Made by a program: the position numbers and the translations under genes. The notes beneath the pieces are model-generated. The model had not been told where the DNA came from and did not search any database. It saw only the letters and a program-made list of their open reading frames with translations. Positions 45,201-54,520 of a DNA stretch of 64,000 nt are shown in pieces; the first letter of the stretch is position 1; each line of letters starts with the position of its first letter. The stretch covers positions 1-64,000 of the forward strand of contig DASZPH010000041.1 of NCBI GenBank assembly GCA_035550375.1, written 5' to 3'. The DNA comes from DASSFG01 sp035550375 (GTDB lineage Bacteria > Planctomycetota > Planctomycetia > Pirellulales > JAICIG01).

Positions 45201-46077
45201 GAACGACGGCGGGCCGCGCGGTGAAGGGTTGTCACCGCAAGACGCAGAGCCTTCTTCGAACGAACGACGAACGAGGGGAGGCAGCCAAGAGGCGGGTGAA
45301 CGAGAACCGTCCTCGCGAAGCCGTGGCGATCAATCTGCACCCGACCAGCAACGTTCGGCGAATCCGTCTCGAAGTGGCAACTCTCCGCAGAGCCAGGGAC
45401 GACCCGAGTCGCCGGACAACCAAGGGGGTGCGCCACAGCCGGGCCCGAATCAGGATCAGCAAGAACCGGGCGGAGCGCAGGCGGAAGAAAGGCAGCAGGA
45501 ACAAAACGGTCAGCAGGGTCAGGCCGGTCAGCAGGGCCAATCTGGTGAGGGGGAGCAAGCCGGCCAGCGGGGCTCCCAGCGCGGCGGCGGATCCAACCCG
45601 CCCGACGCTGCCGGTGGTCAAAGTGCTGAACGTCGGGGCGCCGAGCGTGGGGGTTCCGAGCGCCAGGGCGACTTGAACTCCGCCGGTGCCGCCGCGGGCG
45701 GATTCGCTCCCTTTTTTGAACCGGGCAATCGGCCGTGGGCGCCGCTGGCCGGTGAAGATTTCCGCGACTGGTCCGACCGTCTGCGCGACGTGGAAGAGAT
45801 GGTCGACGATCCCGAACTGCGGGCCGAGGCGGCCCGCATTCGCCAGCGCGCGGGGGGGATTCGAGCCGAGTTGAAGCGCCATTCGAAAGAGCCGAACTGG
45901 AACTTGGTCAAAATCGAGGTGTCGCGGCCGCTTTACGAGTTGCGCGACCGCGTGGCCGAAGAACTACTGCGCCGAACGTCGAAAGACGCCCTGTTGCCGC
46001 TGGACCGCGACCCGGTCCCGCCAAAATATTCCGAAAAGACGCGCCGCTACTACGAGCGGTTGGGGACCGGACGATGA
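42232..46077 (+). CDS. DUF4175-like membrane protein with long coiled coil
   Basis: A 1281-residue protein. It has an N-terminal cytoplasmic part, membrane helices near residues 25-45 and 50-70 and another at about 145-165, then Ig-like beta regions (about 180-520), then an almost continuous charged coiled coil (about 530-950; RQSDLNERLKELQSALEEAK is typical). The following 180 residues are Gly/Gln/Pro/Ser-rich and disordered. A final folded piece has DWSDRLRDVEEMVDDPELR. It resembles DUF4175 proteins. It lies in the DUF58/BatA block, and the next start overlaps its stop by 4 bp. A structural envelope role is likely. Confidence 0.78.
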   Translation: MEQRLRHQLEKVATRFRRLRFWRSLATAWLSAAAVGLVLLALNRFGDWYLPSPVAVVCGLAIVGAGLCLWAANRRARDYRWVAQRVEAAYPELKSCLFAAMEQRPTLPGGRFGFLQDRVIRQALNHAYGHPWPGVVPSRRFAAALVANLAGAALLMFVLAELGSRSFGRSGAAESVADGRPHAAGQLSVTVEPGDTEVERGTSLLVLARFQGGEPTAATLVYQPGQGEPTRQDMARSLDDPVFGGRIAVVDEPLDYRVELADHISDTYHVTVFEYPSLVQADAKLVYPQYTGLEERLVQDVRTVSAVEGTELTLLCHLNKPVVSATLTEADAEPITLAAVDDDPLTWQVTIRCEKSRRLRLNLVDDRGRTNKHPIELSINVLPNKPPDLRLASYDVEVSPLEETEVKATAWDDFGLARFGLTYKLAGGVPTEVVLGEKLPAKRRHEMAHMIRFEDLKAQPDQLLSYHFWAEDAGPDGAPRRTESDMYFAEVRPFEEIFRQGQQPPGGSQQQEQQGAENAQAAEKLSQLQKEIIAATWKLVRRELPAEPSNAFGGDVQLIHDSQAEAQEQAESLAEELSDPQSKAYAGEVTRAMQQALDLLRAAHEGPAVEPLRSALVPEEAAYEALLKLRAREHNVIRSQRGGGGRGGAAGRSQQQLQQLELKNDENRYENQRTAQSAQPQERETRQVLNRLSELARRQSDLNERLKELQSALEEAKSEEKREEIRRQLKRLREEEQEILRDTDELKARMEQPENQERMADAREQLDQTRDQLRRTSEALEQEMVSQAAAAGTRAERDFQELRNEFRRRTSGQFTDQMREMRDDARKLDEQESEIAQRMSEPNGQETRSLREDTGREKIPGELAQQKERLAELLNRMRQTIEEAEATEPLLAEQLYDTARKVEEQNLERALEAAELSVRRGLNDDAREQERIAGKGIGQLRQGIERAAESVLGDDTEALRRAREELDRLADQLADEIARNTGEGVEENEPNDGGPRGEGLSPQDAEPSSNERRTRGGSQEAGEREPSSRSRGDQSAPDQQRSANPSRSGNSPQSQGRPESPDNQGGAPQPGPNQDQQEPGGAQAEERQQEQNGQQGQAGQQGQSGEGEQAGQRGSQRGGGSNPPDAAGGQSAERRGAERGGSERQGDLNSAGAAAGGFAPFFEPGNRPWAPLAGEDFRDWSDRLRDVEEMVDDPELRAEAARIRQRAGGIRAELKRHSKEPNWNLVKIEVSRPLYELRDRVAEELLRRTSKDALLPLDRDPVPPKYSEKTRRYYERLGTGR

Positions 46078-48440
46078 TCGTGGGGGAGATCGTCCTCGCC
46101 GCGCGCGACTGGGCTTGGTGGGCCGCAGGTTTGGCCGCCGCGGCGGTCATGGTCCTGGCGTGGTCTTACGCCCGCTGCGGCGCAAGGGCTTGGGTGCGCC
46201 TCTCCGCTGGTCTGCTCAAGGTGGCCGGGATTGCCGCCTTGGCGATTTGCCTCATCGAGCCGCTCTTCAGCGGCACGCGTCCGCGCCCCAAAAGCAATCT
46301 TTTTCTCCTTGTGGCCGACAACAGCCGCAGTCTGCAGATCCACGACCGCACCAGCGTGCCCACGCGCGGCGAGGAACTCAAGCAGCGGCTGTCGGCCGAA
46401 ACGGCCTGGCGCACGCGCCTCGAACAGGACTTTGACTTGCGGTCCTATTCGTTCGACGCTCGCCTGGAACTGGTCAAGGAATTCGATTCGCTGAAGTTCG
46501 ACGGCGATGGCTCGGCCATCGAACGCTCGCTGGCAATGCTCGCCGACCGGTTCGCCGGCCGCCCCGTTGCCGGAATCCTCCTCTTTACCGACGGCAACGC
46601 CACCGATGGCGGCGAGGAGACTGTCTGGCGCAATTTGCCGCCCGTTTACCCGGTGGTCATTGGCAGCGACACGGGACTACCCGATGTCACGGTGTCTCGC
46701 GTCTCGGTCAGCCAGACGAATTTCGAGGCCGCCCCCGTCACGATTGCCGCCGAGATCGAGTGCCAGGGACTGGCGGGAAAGTCGATTGCGGTCCGCCTTC
46801 TCGACGAGTCTGGAAAGGACGGGAAGAAAAAAGTCGTCGAGCACCGTGCGATTCCGGATATTGCGGATGGTAAACCGCTTGTCGCACGCTTCGAGCTGAA
46901 ACCCGAACGGCCGGGAATCAGCTTTTACACCGTGCAAGCGGCGATCGAGGGGGAAGAGAAGCTCGCCGAGGCGCCAGAAAAATCCGCGGAGGCGACGCTG
47001 GTCAACAACCGCCGCCTGGCGCTCGTCGACCGGGGCGGTGGGCCGTACCGCGTCCTGTATGTCTCGGGGCGCCCCAACTGGGAATTCAAGTTCCTCCGGA
47101 GGGCGCTGGAAGAGGACGAGGAAGTCGATTTCGTGGGCCTCGTTCGTATCGCCAAGAAGGAGCCCAAATTCACGTTTCGCGGCCGGCCGGGTGAGCGCAC
47201 GAATCCGCTCTTTCGCGGTTTTGGAAACCAGAACGACGAGGAGGCCGAACAGTATGACGAACCGGTGCTCATCCGCCTCGGCATCGAGGACAAGGAAGAG
47301 CTGAAAGGCGGCTTTCCGAAATCCGCCGAAGACTTATTTCGCTACCACGCCCTGGTCGTTGACGACGTCGAAAGCGGCTTCTTCACGCACGAACAGATGT
47401 CGCTCATACAGCGCTTCGTCAGCCAGCGAGGCGGAGGCTTTTTGATGCTCGGCGGTTACAACAGCTTCGCCAACGGCAAATATCAGCGGACGCCGGTAAG
47501 CGACCTGCTGCCCATCTACCTCGACCGCGGCGGGGCGACCGCGCCGGCCGACGGTTACCGCCTGCAGCTCACGCGCGAAGGCTGGTTGCAGCCCTGGATG
47601 CGGCTGCGCAGCACGGAAGACGAGGAGCAAAAGAGGCTAGCCGCCATGCCATCCTTTCAAACCGTCAGCCGGGTGGGGGCGATCAAGCCGGGGGCGGCGG
47701 TGCTAGCGAGCGTGCAAGCGACCGACGGAGACATCATGCCCGCGCTGGTGGCGCAGCAATTCGGACGCGGCCGCGCGGCGGCCCTGGCCATCGGCGACCT
47801 CTGGCGATGGAACCTCAGGCGGCAGGAGGATGCCGAAAGCGATCTGGAAAAGGCCTGGCGGCAGACCGTACGGTGGCTGGTGGCCGACGTGCCGCAGCGC
47901 GTCGAAGTTGAGACGCAACGCATGGGCGACGACCCAAATCTGCCGGCGCGAATCGCCGTGCGCGTGCGAGATAAGCTTTTTGAGCCGCTCGACAACGCGA
48001 GCGTGACCTTGCACGTGACCACTCCGGAGGGACGCGAGATCGAATTGACGGCCGAGCCAAGCGAGCAGGCGGCCGGCCAATACGAAACCTCGTTCGCTTC
48101 GCGCACCCCGGGCGCGTACCGGGCCACGGTGATCGCCAGGGCCGAAGACGCAAGTGAGGTCGGCCGGCGCGAATCGGGGTGGACGGTTGAGCCGGCCGCC
48201 GACGAAATGCGCCGACTCAAGCCCAATCGCGACTTGTTGGCCCGCATCGCCCAAGTGACCGGCGGCGAGGTGATCGCCGCCGACGGACTCGACCATTTCG
48301 TCGGCACCCTGCCGAACCGCAAGATCCCGGTCACTGAAGCCTGGACGTACCCTCTCTGGCACCAGTGGCCCGTCTTCCTCTTGGCGATCGTATGCCTTGT
48401 CGGCGAGTGGGGCCTGCGGCGCTGGAAGGGCTTGCCGTAA
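46074..48440 (+). CDS. VWA and GATase1-like membrane protein
   Basis: A 788-residue protein with two N-terminal membrane helices (WWAAGLAAAAVMVLAWSYAR and LSAGLLKVAGIAALAICLIE), a VWA-like domain (LFLLVADNSRSLQIHD, then FAGRPVAGILLFTDGNATDG), a beta-sandwich stretch, and a GATase1-like domain (HALVVDDVESGFFTHEQMSL, QRGGGFLMLGGYNSFANGKY). The nucleophile cysteine of glutamine amidotransferases is missing, so it should not be an amidase. A C-terminal helix (WPVFLLAIVCLVGEWGLRRW) closes it. It is translationally coupled to the DUF4175-like gene. Members of this family have unknown function. Confidence 0.82.
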   Translation: MIVGEIVLAARDWAWWAAGLAAAAVMVLAWSYARCGARAWVRLSAGLLKVAGIAALAICLIEPLFSGTRPRPKSNLFLLVADNSRSLQIHDRTSVPTRGEELKQRLSAETAWRTRLEQDFDLRSYSFDARLELVKEFDSLKFDGDGSAIERSLAMLADRFAGRPVAGILLFTDGNATDGGEETVWRNLPPVYPVVIGSDTGLPDVTVSRVSVSQTNFEAAPVTIAAEIECQGLAGKSIAVRLLDESGKDGKKKVVEHRAIPDIADGKPLVARFELKPERPGISFYTVQAAIEGEEKLAEAPEKSAEATLVNNRRLALVDRGGGPYRVLYVSGRPNWEFKFLRRALEEDEEVDFVGLVRIAKKEPKFTFRGRPGERTNPLFRGFGNQNDEEAEQYDEPVLIRLGIEDKEELKGGFPKSAEDLFRYHALVVDDVESGFFTHEQMSLIQRFVSQRGGGFLMLGGYNSFANGKYQRTPVSDLLPIYLDRGGATAPADGYRLQLTREGWLQPWMRLRSTEDEEQKRLAAMPSFQTVSRVGAIKPGAAVLASVQATDGDIMPALVAQQFGRGRAAALAIGDLWRWNLRRQEDAESDLEKAWRQTVRWLVADVPQRVEVETQRMGDDPNLPARIAVRVRDKLFEPLDNASVTLHVTTPEGREIELTAEPSEQAAGQYETSFASRTPGAYRATVIARAEDASEVGRRESGWTVEPAADEMRRLKPNRDLLARIAQVTGGEVIAADGLDHFVGTLPNRKIPVTEAWTYPLWHQWPVFLLAIVCLVGEWGLRRWKGLP

Positions 48441-48517
48441 CGGTCGGCCGCCCACACGAACCCGCCTTCCATCTCTGCCGAAGTTCCACGCGCTGCGAGT
48501 TCGGCTACACTACGTTC

Positions 48518-48790
48518 ATGGGCCGACGGTTTCAGTTCAATTTGGGACGGTTGTTGGGAAGCGTGTCGCTCTTCTGCGTCGCGGTCGTTTTTTGGCGGTT
48601 GTCTTTTCCCGGCAGCGGTTACAGGCCCTCGGCCATGCCTGCCATCGACCCATTTGCGCTGACGGGATTCACACTCGTGCTGTCCGCGGCCGTCGGAATG
48701 CTGATGGGTCGGGCCGTTCGATTCGCATTCGTGGGGTATCTTGGCTTTGTGGCGGTCTCTATTTTGGCCATCATCAAACTGCTGTTGTGA
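48518..48790 (+). CDS. Small membrane protein
   Basis: About 90 residues from the ATG at 48518. The frame upstream is not protein-like. It opens with RFQFNLGRLLGSVSLFCVAV, a variant of the FSLRTLLV leader of planctomycete small membrane proteins, and has two further helices (FALTGFTLVLSAAVGMLMG and FAFVGYLGFVAVSILAIIKL). The GC-rich third positions support it. It ends 44 bp from the convergent EamA gene. Function unknown. Confidence 0.65.
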   Translation: MGRRFQFNLGRLLGSVSLFCVAVVFWRLSFPGSGYRPSAMPAIDPFALTGFTLVLSAAVGMLMGRAVRFAFVGYLGFVAVSILAIIKLLL

Positions 48791-48833
48791 GGAAGGCCCC
48801 GGAGAACCACCGGTGCCTCTCGTGTCGCCCACG

Positions 48834-49250
48834 CTACGTTCGGGCCAGGAGGACCGAGCCGGCCACGATAAGTGCTCCCGCGAGCAGGTGCCGCCAACCC
48901 AGGTGTTCTCCGAGAAAGAGGGCCGCCAGTGTCATGGCAACGACCACGCTCAGCTTGTCGATGGGGGCAACCCGTGAGGCGGGTCCCAGTTGCAGGGCGC
49001 GAAAATAGCACAGCCACGAAGCGCCGGTCGCAAGACCCGACAAAATCAGGAACACCCACGTTCGTCCGCTGACGGCGGCGAGCGATACCTGCCCGGTCCG
49101 CCAGGCGATCAACCACGCAAAGATCAAGATGACGACCGTACGGATCGCCGTGGCGAGATTGGAATCGATGTCCCTGACCCCCGCCTTGGCCAAGACGGCT
49201 GTCGCCCCGGCAAACACCGCGGACAACAAGGCCCAGTGGACCCAATTCAT
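48834..49250 (-). CDS. EamA-family half-transporter
   Basis: A 138-residue protein with four helices: WALLSAVFAGATAVLAKAGV, TVVILIFAWLIAWRTG, VFLILSGLATGASWLCYFRA and LSVVVAMTLAALFLGEHLGW. FRALQLGPASRVAPIDKLSV is the typical second half of an EamA repeat. One repeat only, so it would act as a dimer, like small multidrug or drug/metabolite transporters. The substrate is unknown. It is downstream of a frameshifted gene on the same strand. Confidence 0.85.
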   Translation of the reverse strand: MNWVHWALLSAVFAGATAVLAKAGVRDIDSNLATAIRTVVILIFAWLIAWRTGQVSLAAVSGRTWVFLILSGLATGASWLCYFRALQLGPASRVAPIDKLSVVVAMTLAALFLGEHLGWRHLLAGALIVAGSVLLART

Positions 49251-49312
49251 AGATGACGCTCCTGATGACGCGGGTCTTATTGTCTCGCGGCGCCAGCCAC
49301 GCCGACATGAGC

Positions 49313-49924
49313 TTACGCTCCCGGCGGCGCGAGGAGGTCGACGTGAGGCGCATGGGGATAATCGACGGGCTGGTAGGCGATCGCCAGCTCGGGGGTTTCG
49401 AGGCGTCTTTGCTGCTGTGAACGAGAGACCATCACGCGGTCGAGAATCCCACTCGTCAGTAGCGTTCGCTCGACCGGGTAGGTCGGCCGGCCGGTGTGCA
49501 CCATCCGCTCGATTGCCTTCAGCAGGTACGCAAAATGGGGATGTCGCGGAGTCGTTCGCTCGTCGAACGCGGCGGCAATCGGCTGCGGTTGCCCTTGGAG
49601 CTTTAGCCCGATCGCCGTCCCGGTCACGCAGTTCATCATGAAAACGGCGCCGGTCAGGCCGTCGGCATACTCGAACAGAAACAGTCCGGCCGTCTTGTCT
49701 TGCCGCATGTCGGGCTCACCCGATTTTGGCACAGCGGCGAACGCCGCATCCAGGGCGCTCTGCGAGACGAGGCCGTCGTCGACCGCTTTCCAGATGGCCG
49801 GCCCGTCGAGGAACTGAACCGACTTCACGCCTCGCTCCGCCCCACGTCGCCGTTCGACATAAGACTGGTAGAATTCGAGGCGCGTGAATTCCATAAGCTT
49901 CCAGGCCACTGTAGCCGATGCCAA
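49313..49924 (-). pseudogene. Tat-exported protein, C-terminal part after frameshift
   Basis: This frame carries FYQSYVERRRGAERGVKSVQ, FLDGPAIWKAVDDGLVSQSA, DKTAGLFLFEYADGLTGAVF and GILDRVMVSRSQQQRR, continuing the upstream frame. The Met at 49924 is not a real start; the protein begins at 50579. The stop is at 49313. Together the parts give about 420 residues. The extra base near 49879-49880 splits them. Confidence 0.72.
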
Positions 49925-50579
49925 CCGCCGCTTCCACCTGGCAGCCCATCGGCAGGCCGATCTCCGACTTGCGATAGCCCACGGGAAGCGACGATCCGGC
50001 CATGAAGGGAACCTTCATCTCCCGCGCACGATCATACATCCACCTGGCGTCGGCCCAGACCGGGCCGAGGTGTTTGTCGTTGAAAACGGGAACGACGCGG
50101 CCGAATTTCTGGAACGTGGCGGTAATTTCCTCAAAAAATCGCCGGCGCGGATAGAGGTGCTGGCCGATTTCGTTGTATGGGTAGTCGCCGTGTTCGCCGA
50201 TGCTCAGCACCGCCTCGACCGGAATACGGTCGCCCCCGACGGTGACCGCTCTTTCGATCGAGTCGAAGATGGGAATGCCATGTTTCCGGCAGGCCGCCCT
50301 ACCAATGTCGCTGTCGGGGAATTGATCGACATAAAGCGAAACGAGCTTAAGCGCCGGGCCGGGCCCGCCGTCCTGTTTCCATCCTTCCAGGATCTTGCCG
50401 AGGATCACATCGGCATGCGAGCCGTAGTGATAGACGGTAGCCACGGCGGCGACCGGCTTAGGCTCGACCCGGGCGGCAGGTTTTGCAATGTCCTGTCCCA
50501 GCAAGCGCGGACCGACCGCGCCGGCCAACGCAGCCCCAACCCCCAAACGCAGATAATCACGGCGAGAAACATGGTGCAT
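49716..50579 (-). pseudogene. Tat-exported protein, N-terminal part before frameshift
   Basis: The N-terminus has VSRRDYLRLGVGAALAGAVG, a twin-arginine leader, then a signal cut near GQD. The body has VATVYHYGSHADVILGKILE, FDSIERAVTVGGDRIPVEAV and VPVFNDKHLGPVWADARWMY, and runs to VEAAVGIGYSGLEAYGIHAP, after which the frame turns into non-protein. If one G of the GG at 49879-49880 is removed, the protein continues to 49313. A sequencing error is as likely as a real mutation. The family is a planctomycete exported protein of unknown function. Confidence 0.75.
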
Positions 50580-50711
50580 GAGATTCTCTTCTTGCGGGTA
50601 TGGTATTTGGACTTAGTGCTACCGCACCGTGCGGGCGAAGGAACGCCGGACGACGGTCTTCCTAGGCCGTCCGGTTGCAGAAAGGACGTCTTGGGAAAAG
50701 CATCCTCGCCC

Positions 50712-52100
50712 TCAGATCAGTTCCCGAATCGGCTCACCCTCCGACAGCAGATGCACCGGACGGCCGAAGAAATCCACGAGCGCGGAGCGGTGGTCGATGC
50801 CGAGATGGCGGTAGATCGTGGCCAGCAGATGCTGCGGCGACATCGGCCTCTCGATCGGGTATTCGGCTTTCGAGTTGGTTGCCCCGATCACCTGGCCCAT
50901 CCGTAACCCGCCGCCGGAAACAAGCGCCGTCATGGCGCTGGGCCAGTGGTCGCGGCCCAGGCAGCCGTTGATCGTGTTCAGACGCGGCGTGCGCCCGAAC
51001 TCGCCGCAGGCAACGACGAGGATCTTCTGGTCCAGACCGCGATCGTAGATGTCTTCGATGAGCGCCGAAATCGCGGGATCCATGTAGTCCGCCCGCAGAC
51101 GCATGCCCGTGACCATGTCCCAACCGGGCTGGGCATTGGCGTGGTCGTCCCAACTGAAATAGAGGGGCATGCCCGCTTTCGGGGCAAGCGCGTCGATCGT
51201 GATCACCGCCGAGCCCGCCTCCGCCAGCCGCCTGGCGAGCAAGCAGCTTTGCCCCCAAAGGTGCCGTCCGTAACGGTCACGCACTTCGGAGCGCTCTTGC
51301 TCCAGATCGAAGGCCCGAACGACCTCGGCGCTGAGAAGCAGGTCGAACGCTCGTCGGCGGAAGTCGTCCGCGGCATCGAGCGACCCGTTGAGGTCGAGAT
51401 CGCGCCGATAGCGGTCGAATTGCTCAACGAGACCGCGGCGATCGCCGAGCCGGGCACCGTTGACTCCCGCGGCAACCGACAGGTTCTGCGGCTGATACTT
51501 CTCGACCGACGGATCGCCGGCCTCGTAGGCCTTGTGGCTCAAGCCGAGGTAGGTCGGCTGCGTCATGAACGGCTGCCGCGGGATGCCGATGTACGGCGGC
51601 AGTCCTCCGCGGCGAACCCCCAGCAGTTTGCTGGCGACCATACCGAAGTCGGGATGTTCCGACCGGGCCGTCGACGTCGGGTCGGCTTTGGCGGGCGTCT
51701 TGCCCGTCAGCACCTCGATCGAGCCGTCGTTGTGCGACGACATCTCGTGGTGCAGGGAGCGGATAAGAGAGAACTTGTCGGCCAGGCGGGCCTGCTGGGG
51801 AAACAGCTCGCAGATATCGATGCCGGGCATGTTCGTGGCGATGGGGCGAAACGGCCCGCGGTATTCGCTCGGCGCCTGCGGCTTCATATCATAAGTTTCC
51901 AACTGGCTCGGCCCGCCCCACATCCAGAACAGGATCACCGAGTTTTCGCTCGTAGCCTGGCCCGCCGCGGCCCGCGCCGCCAGCATCTCGCTCAGAGTCA
52001 GCCCGCCCAGGGCGAGCGTGCCAAATCGCAGGAATTCACGCCGAGGAAGCGGGCCGCGACAGCGATCGAAAATCATCGTGGTTCCTTGAATTCGAGCCAT
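50712..52100 (-). CDS. DUF1501 exported protein
   Basis: A 462-residue DUF1501 protein with a Tat-like leader (LPRREFLRFGTLALGGLTLS). Motifs include NSVILFWMWGGPSQLETYDM, SLIRSLHHEMSSHNDGSIEV, VVACGEFGRTPRLNTINGCL and RDHWPSAMTALVSGGG. The phosphatase-fold family has no confirmed reaction. No DUF1553 gene is beside it; instead, a PQQ dehydrogenase/cytochrome c gene lies on its upstream side. A second Met at residue 9 could be the start. Confidence 0.94.
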   Translation of the reverse strand: MARIQGTTMIFDRCRGPLPRREFLRFGTLALGGLTLSEMLAARAAAGQATSENSVILFWMWGGPSQLETYDMKPQAPSEYRGPFRPIATNMPGIDICELFPQQARLADKFSLIRSLHHEMSSHNDGSIEVLTGKTPAKADPTSTARSEHPDFGMVASKLLGVRRGGLPPYIGIPRQPFMTQPTYLGLSHKAYEAGDPSVEKYQPQNLSVAAGVNGARLGDRRGLVEQFDRYRRDLDLNGSLDAADDFRRRAFDLLLSAEVVRAFDLEQERSEVRDRYGRHLWGQSCLLARRLAEAGSAVITIDALAPKAGMPLYFSWDDHANAQPGWDMVTGMRLRADYMDPAISALIEDIYDRGLDQKILVVACGEFGRTPRLNTINGCLGRDHWPSAMTALVSGGGLRMGQVIGATNSKAEYPIERPMSPQHLLATIYRHLGIDHRSALVDFFGRPVHLLSEGEPIRELI

Positions 52101-52219
52101 TTCACTCCGTCTTCGCCGCAGTCGCCGATCGGACCGGATTCTTCATCGGGAAGGGGCGCCGCGAGCAGTGGCACCTATTGTAGCGGCCGCAAACCTCAGC
52201 TCATTTGAGTTTGCGCCGT

Positions 52220-54520
52220 TCACTTCAGCGACGCCAGATAGGCGAGCAAGTCGGCCACCTGCTGAGCTGTAAAATCCTTGAGCAGGAGGTCGGGCATCAG
52301 CGATCTCTGCTGCGGGACGGCGGTCTCCACGTCGCCGCTGGCGACGCGGTGCTGCTTGTTCTCGCCGTCCCGGATTACGATTTCGTTCCCGTCCTTGTGC
52401 ACCAGCAGTCCCGTGTAGACGTGCCCCGACGTCGTCTCGACCAGCCAGGTCGCAAACCGCGGCTCGACATTTCTCGACGGATCGAGGATGTTCTCGAGCA
52501 GTCTGGCCCGATCGTATTTGCGGCCGATCTGGCTTAGATCAGGTCCGAGGTCCGTGCCGTCGCCGGCAATGCGGTGACAGTTGCGGCATTGAATGCCCGT
52601 CGTCTTGTGAAAGAGTTGCCTTCCCCGTTCGACGTCGCCCGCGAGCTGGAGCAGCTCGGAGGCTTGCAGGGCCTCGCCAAGCCGCCTGGGGCGCTTCTCC
52701 TCTGGCACGAACGACTCGAACAAATCTCGAACGGCGGGTTCATGGTGCGCCATCGCCGTCTCCACGACGGTCTGCTGTGTCTCGTCGTGCAGGCGCCCTT
52801 GCCGAACGAGCCGAAAGAGCATGGCGGCGCGGCTGCTCTCGGCGAGCAAATCATGGATAAGCTGTTTTCGCTCCGCCGATTGTGCTTCTCCCGGCCCGCC
52901 GCTGAGTGACTCGTCGAGCGTGAGCAGGCGGTCGACGAGCGATTGGTCGCCGCTGCGCGTGGGAAGCTGCCGTATCCAGTCGTGAATCAGTTCGAGCCCG
53001 CGATCGTCGACAAGCGACGTGCCAAGGTAGGGCATGTGCCCGGGCCCAAGCTTGGCCATGCGGAAATAAAGTGCCGAGCGGTAGGGATCGCCGGGCGAGA
53101 TAATTCTGGCGTCGTGAATTCCAAATGTCCCCTGCGAAGGACGAACTCCCACGGCCCTCGTCGCCTCCAGCGGCAAGTCGTAAAGCAGGTGTACGTAAGC
53201 CGAGCCACCGCCGCCGTCGCGGTGACAATGCGAGCAGTTGACGTGCAAATACGTCCGCGCCCGCTGATTGATGTCGGCCGCCGCGTCATAAGGATCGACG
53301 AACCGGGGAAGTTTTTGGGAGATGGAGATTGAGTCGGACTTGGCATCGGCTGCTGTGTTGAGGTTCGACTCCAGCCCGTCAAGCTCCAACAGTCCGATCT
53401 GCCGAAACGCTCGAATCTGGTTATCGACGGCGCCTTCGAAGTCGCGGTCGCGGTTAAGCTGCCGGAGGTTGAAGCCAAGCGCGTAGTCCGACCAGGGGTT
53501 GTGGCATCGCAAGCACTCCACGCGCGAGGCGTATCGCCACGTCTGCTGACGCTTGCCGCCCGGTGCCGAGGCATCGGTCAGGCTGAGCGACCGTGTCTTG
53601 CCGGTCTTCTCAACCAGCACCGCGTCCGTCCCCTCGTCGTTCCACTGGTAGGTGTAGCCCCGCCAGTCGCGGCCGTCGAAGTGGAGCACCTGTGTCTCGA
53701 TCGCGCGCCGGCTGGCGGGCTCGCCCGCCTTCATTTCCAGCGACAGGGTTTTAACCAGCACGCTGTCGGCCGGGAACTCGATCGACCGCGAGAACATCGA
53801 GCCGGCGATGGCCTGGGGCTGGGAATAGATGCGGACCGATCCGTCCCCCGGCACGCCGACGAAACGTTCGGCCGTCGCCCCATCCGACCACTGCTCGGCG
53901 TTGACCGAATAGGAAACGACGCCGGGCGCCGGCCGAACCTCCGCGACCGAGTCGTTCGACCCGAAAATCCCCGTTTCGCTCAGCCTGTGTGGAAAGGGGT
54001 GCGGTTCGGCTTGCGGCGGGTTTTCCACGATCGCGTGAATCGTCCCGGCGTCGTAGTCGAGAAGGTAGATCTCGCCGTCGTTGTCTTCGCCGAAATCGAC
54101 CACTCGCACCGTGGGATCGACGATTTCGCGTTTCGGGCCGGGATCGTTCCCGTCGGCATTCACGCCCCAGACGCGGCGTGTCTCCCAGTCGCCAAAAATG
54201 TACGTGCCGACGAGCTTCGGAAAACGCTTTCCCCGATACGCGTATCCGCCCGTGACCGAGGCCCCTTCGGTGTGAGGGATTTCGACCGTCGGCGGGACGA
54301 TCGGCGTCGGGCCGCGGGCTCGCTCGGTGTGTACCGGCTGCCGCCCTTCGTACAGGCTCCAGCCACAGTTGTCGCCCCTGTGTACGCGATAGACCATCTC
54401 CCAGAGCTCCCAGCCGACGTCGCCGACCCACAGGTTGCCCGTTTTGCGGTCGAAGCTCATCTTCCAGGGATTGCGAAAACCGTAGGCCCAGACCTCGCCG
54501 CGGGCCCCTTCGAGCGACAC
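52220..54520 (-). pseudogene. PQQ dehydrogenase/cytochrome c gene, C-terminal part
   Basis: A 766-codon frame. It starts with the rest of the sugar-dehydrogenase propeller (GEVWAYGFRNPWKMSFDRKT, VTGGYAYRGKRFPKLVGTYI), continues with a haem-rich middle region, ECLRCHNPW and CSHCHRDGGG, and ends with a cytochrome c domain, CRNCHRIAGDGTDLGPDLSQ. It thus has three C-x-x-C-H sites. The Met at 54520 is not a true start: the gene continues upstream from 54540 in another frame. The protein would be a membrane-bound or periplasmic redox enzyme. Confidence 0.8.
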
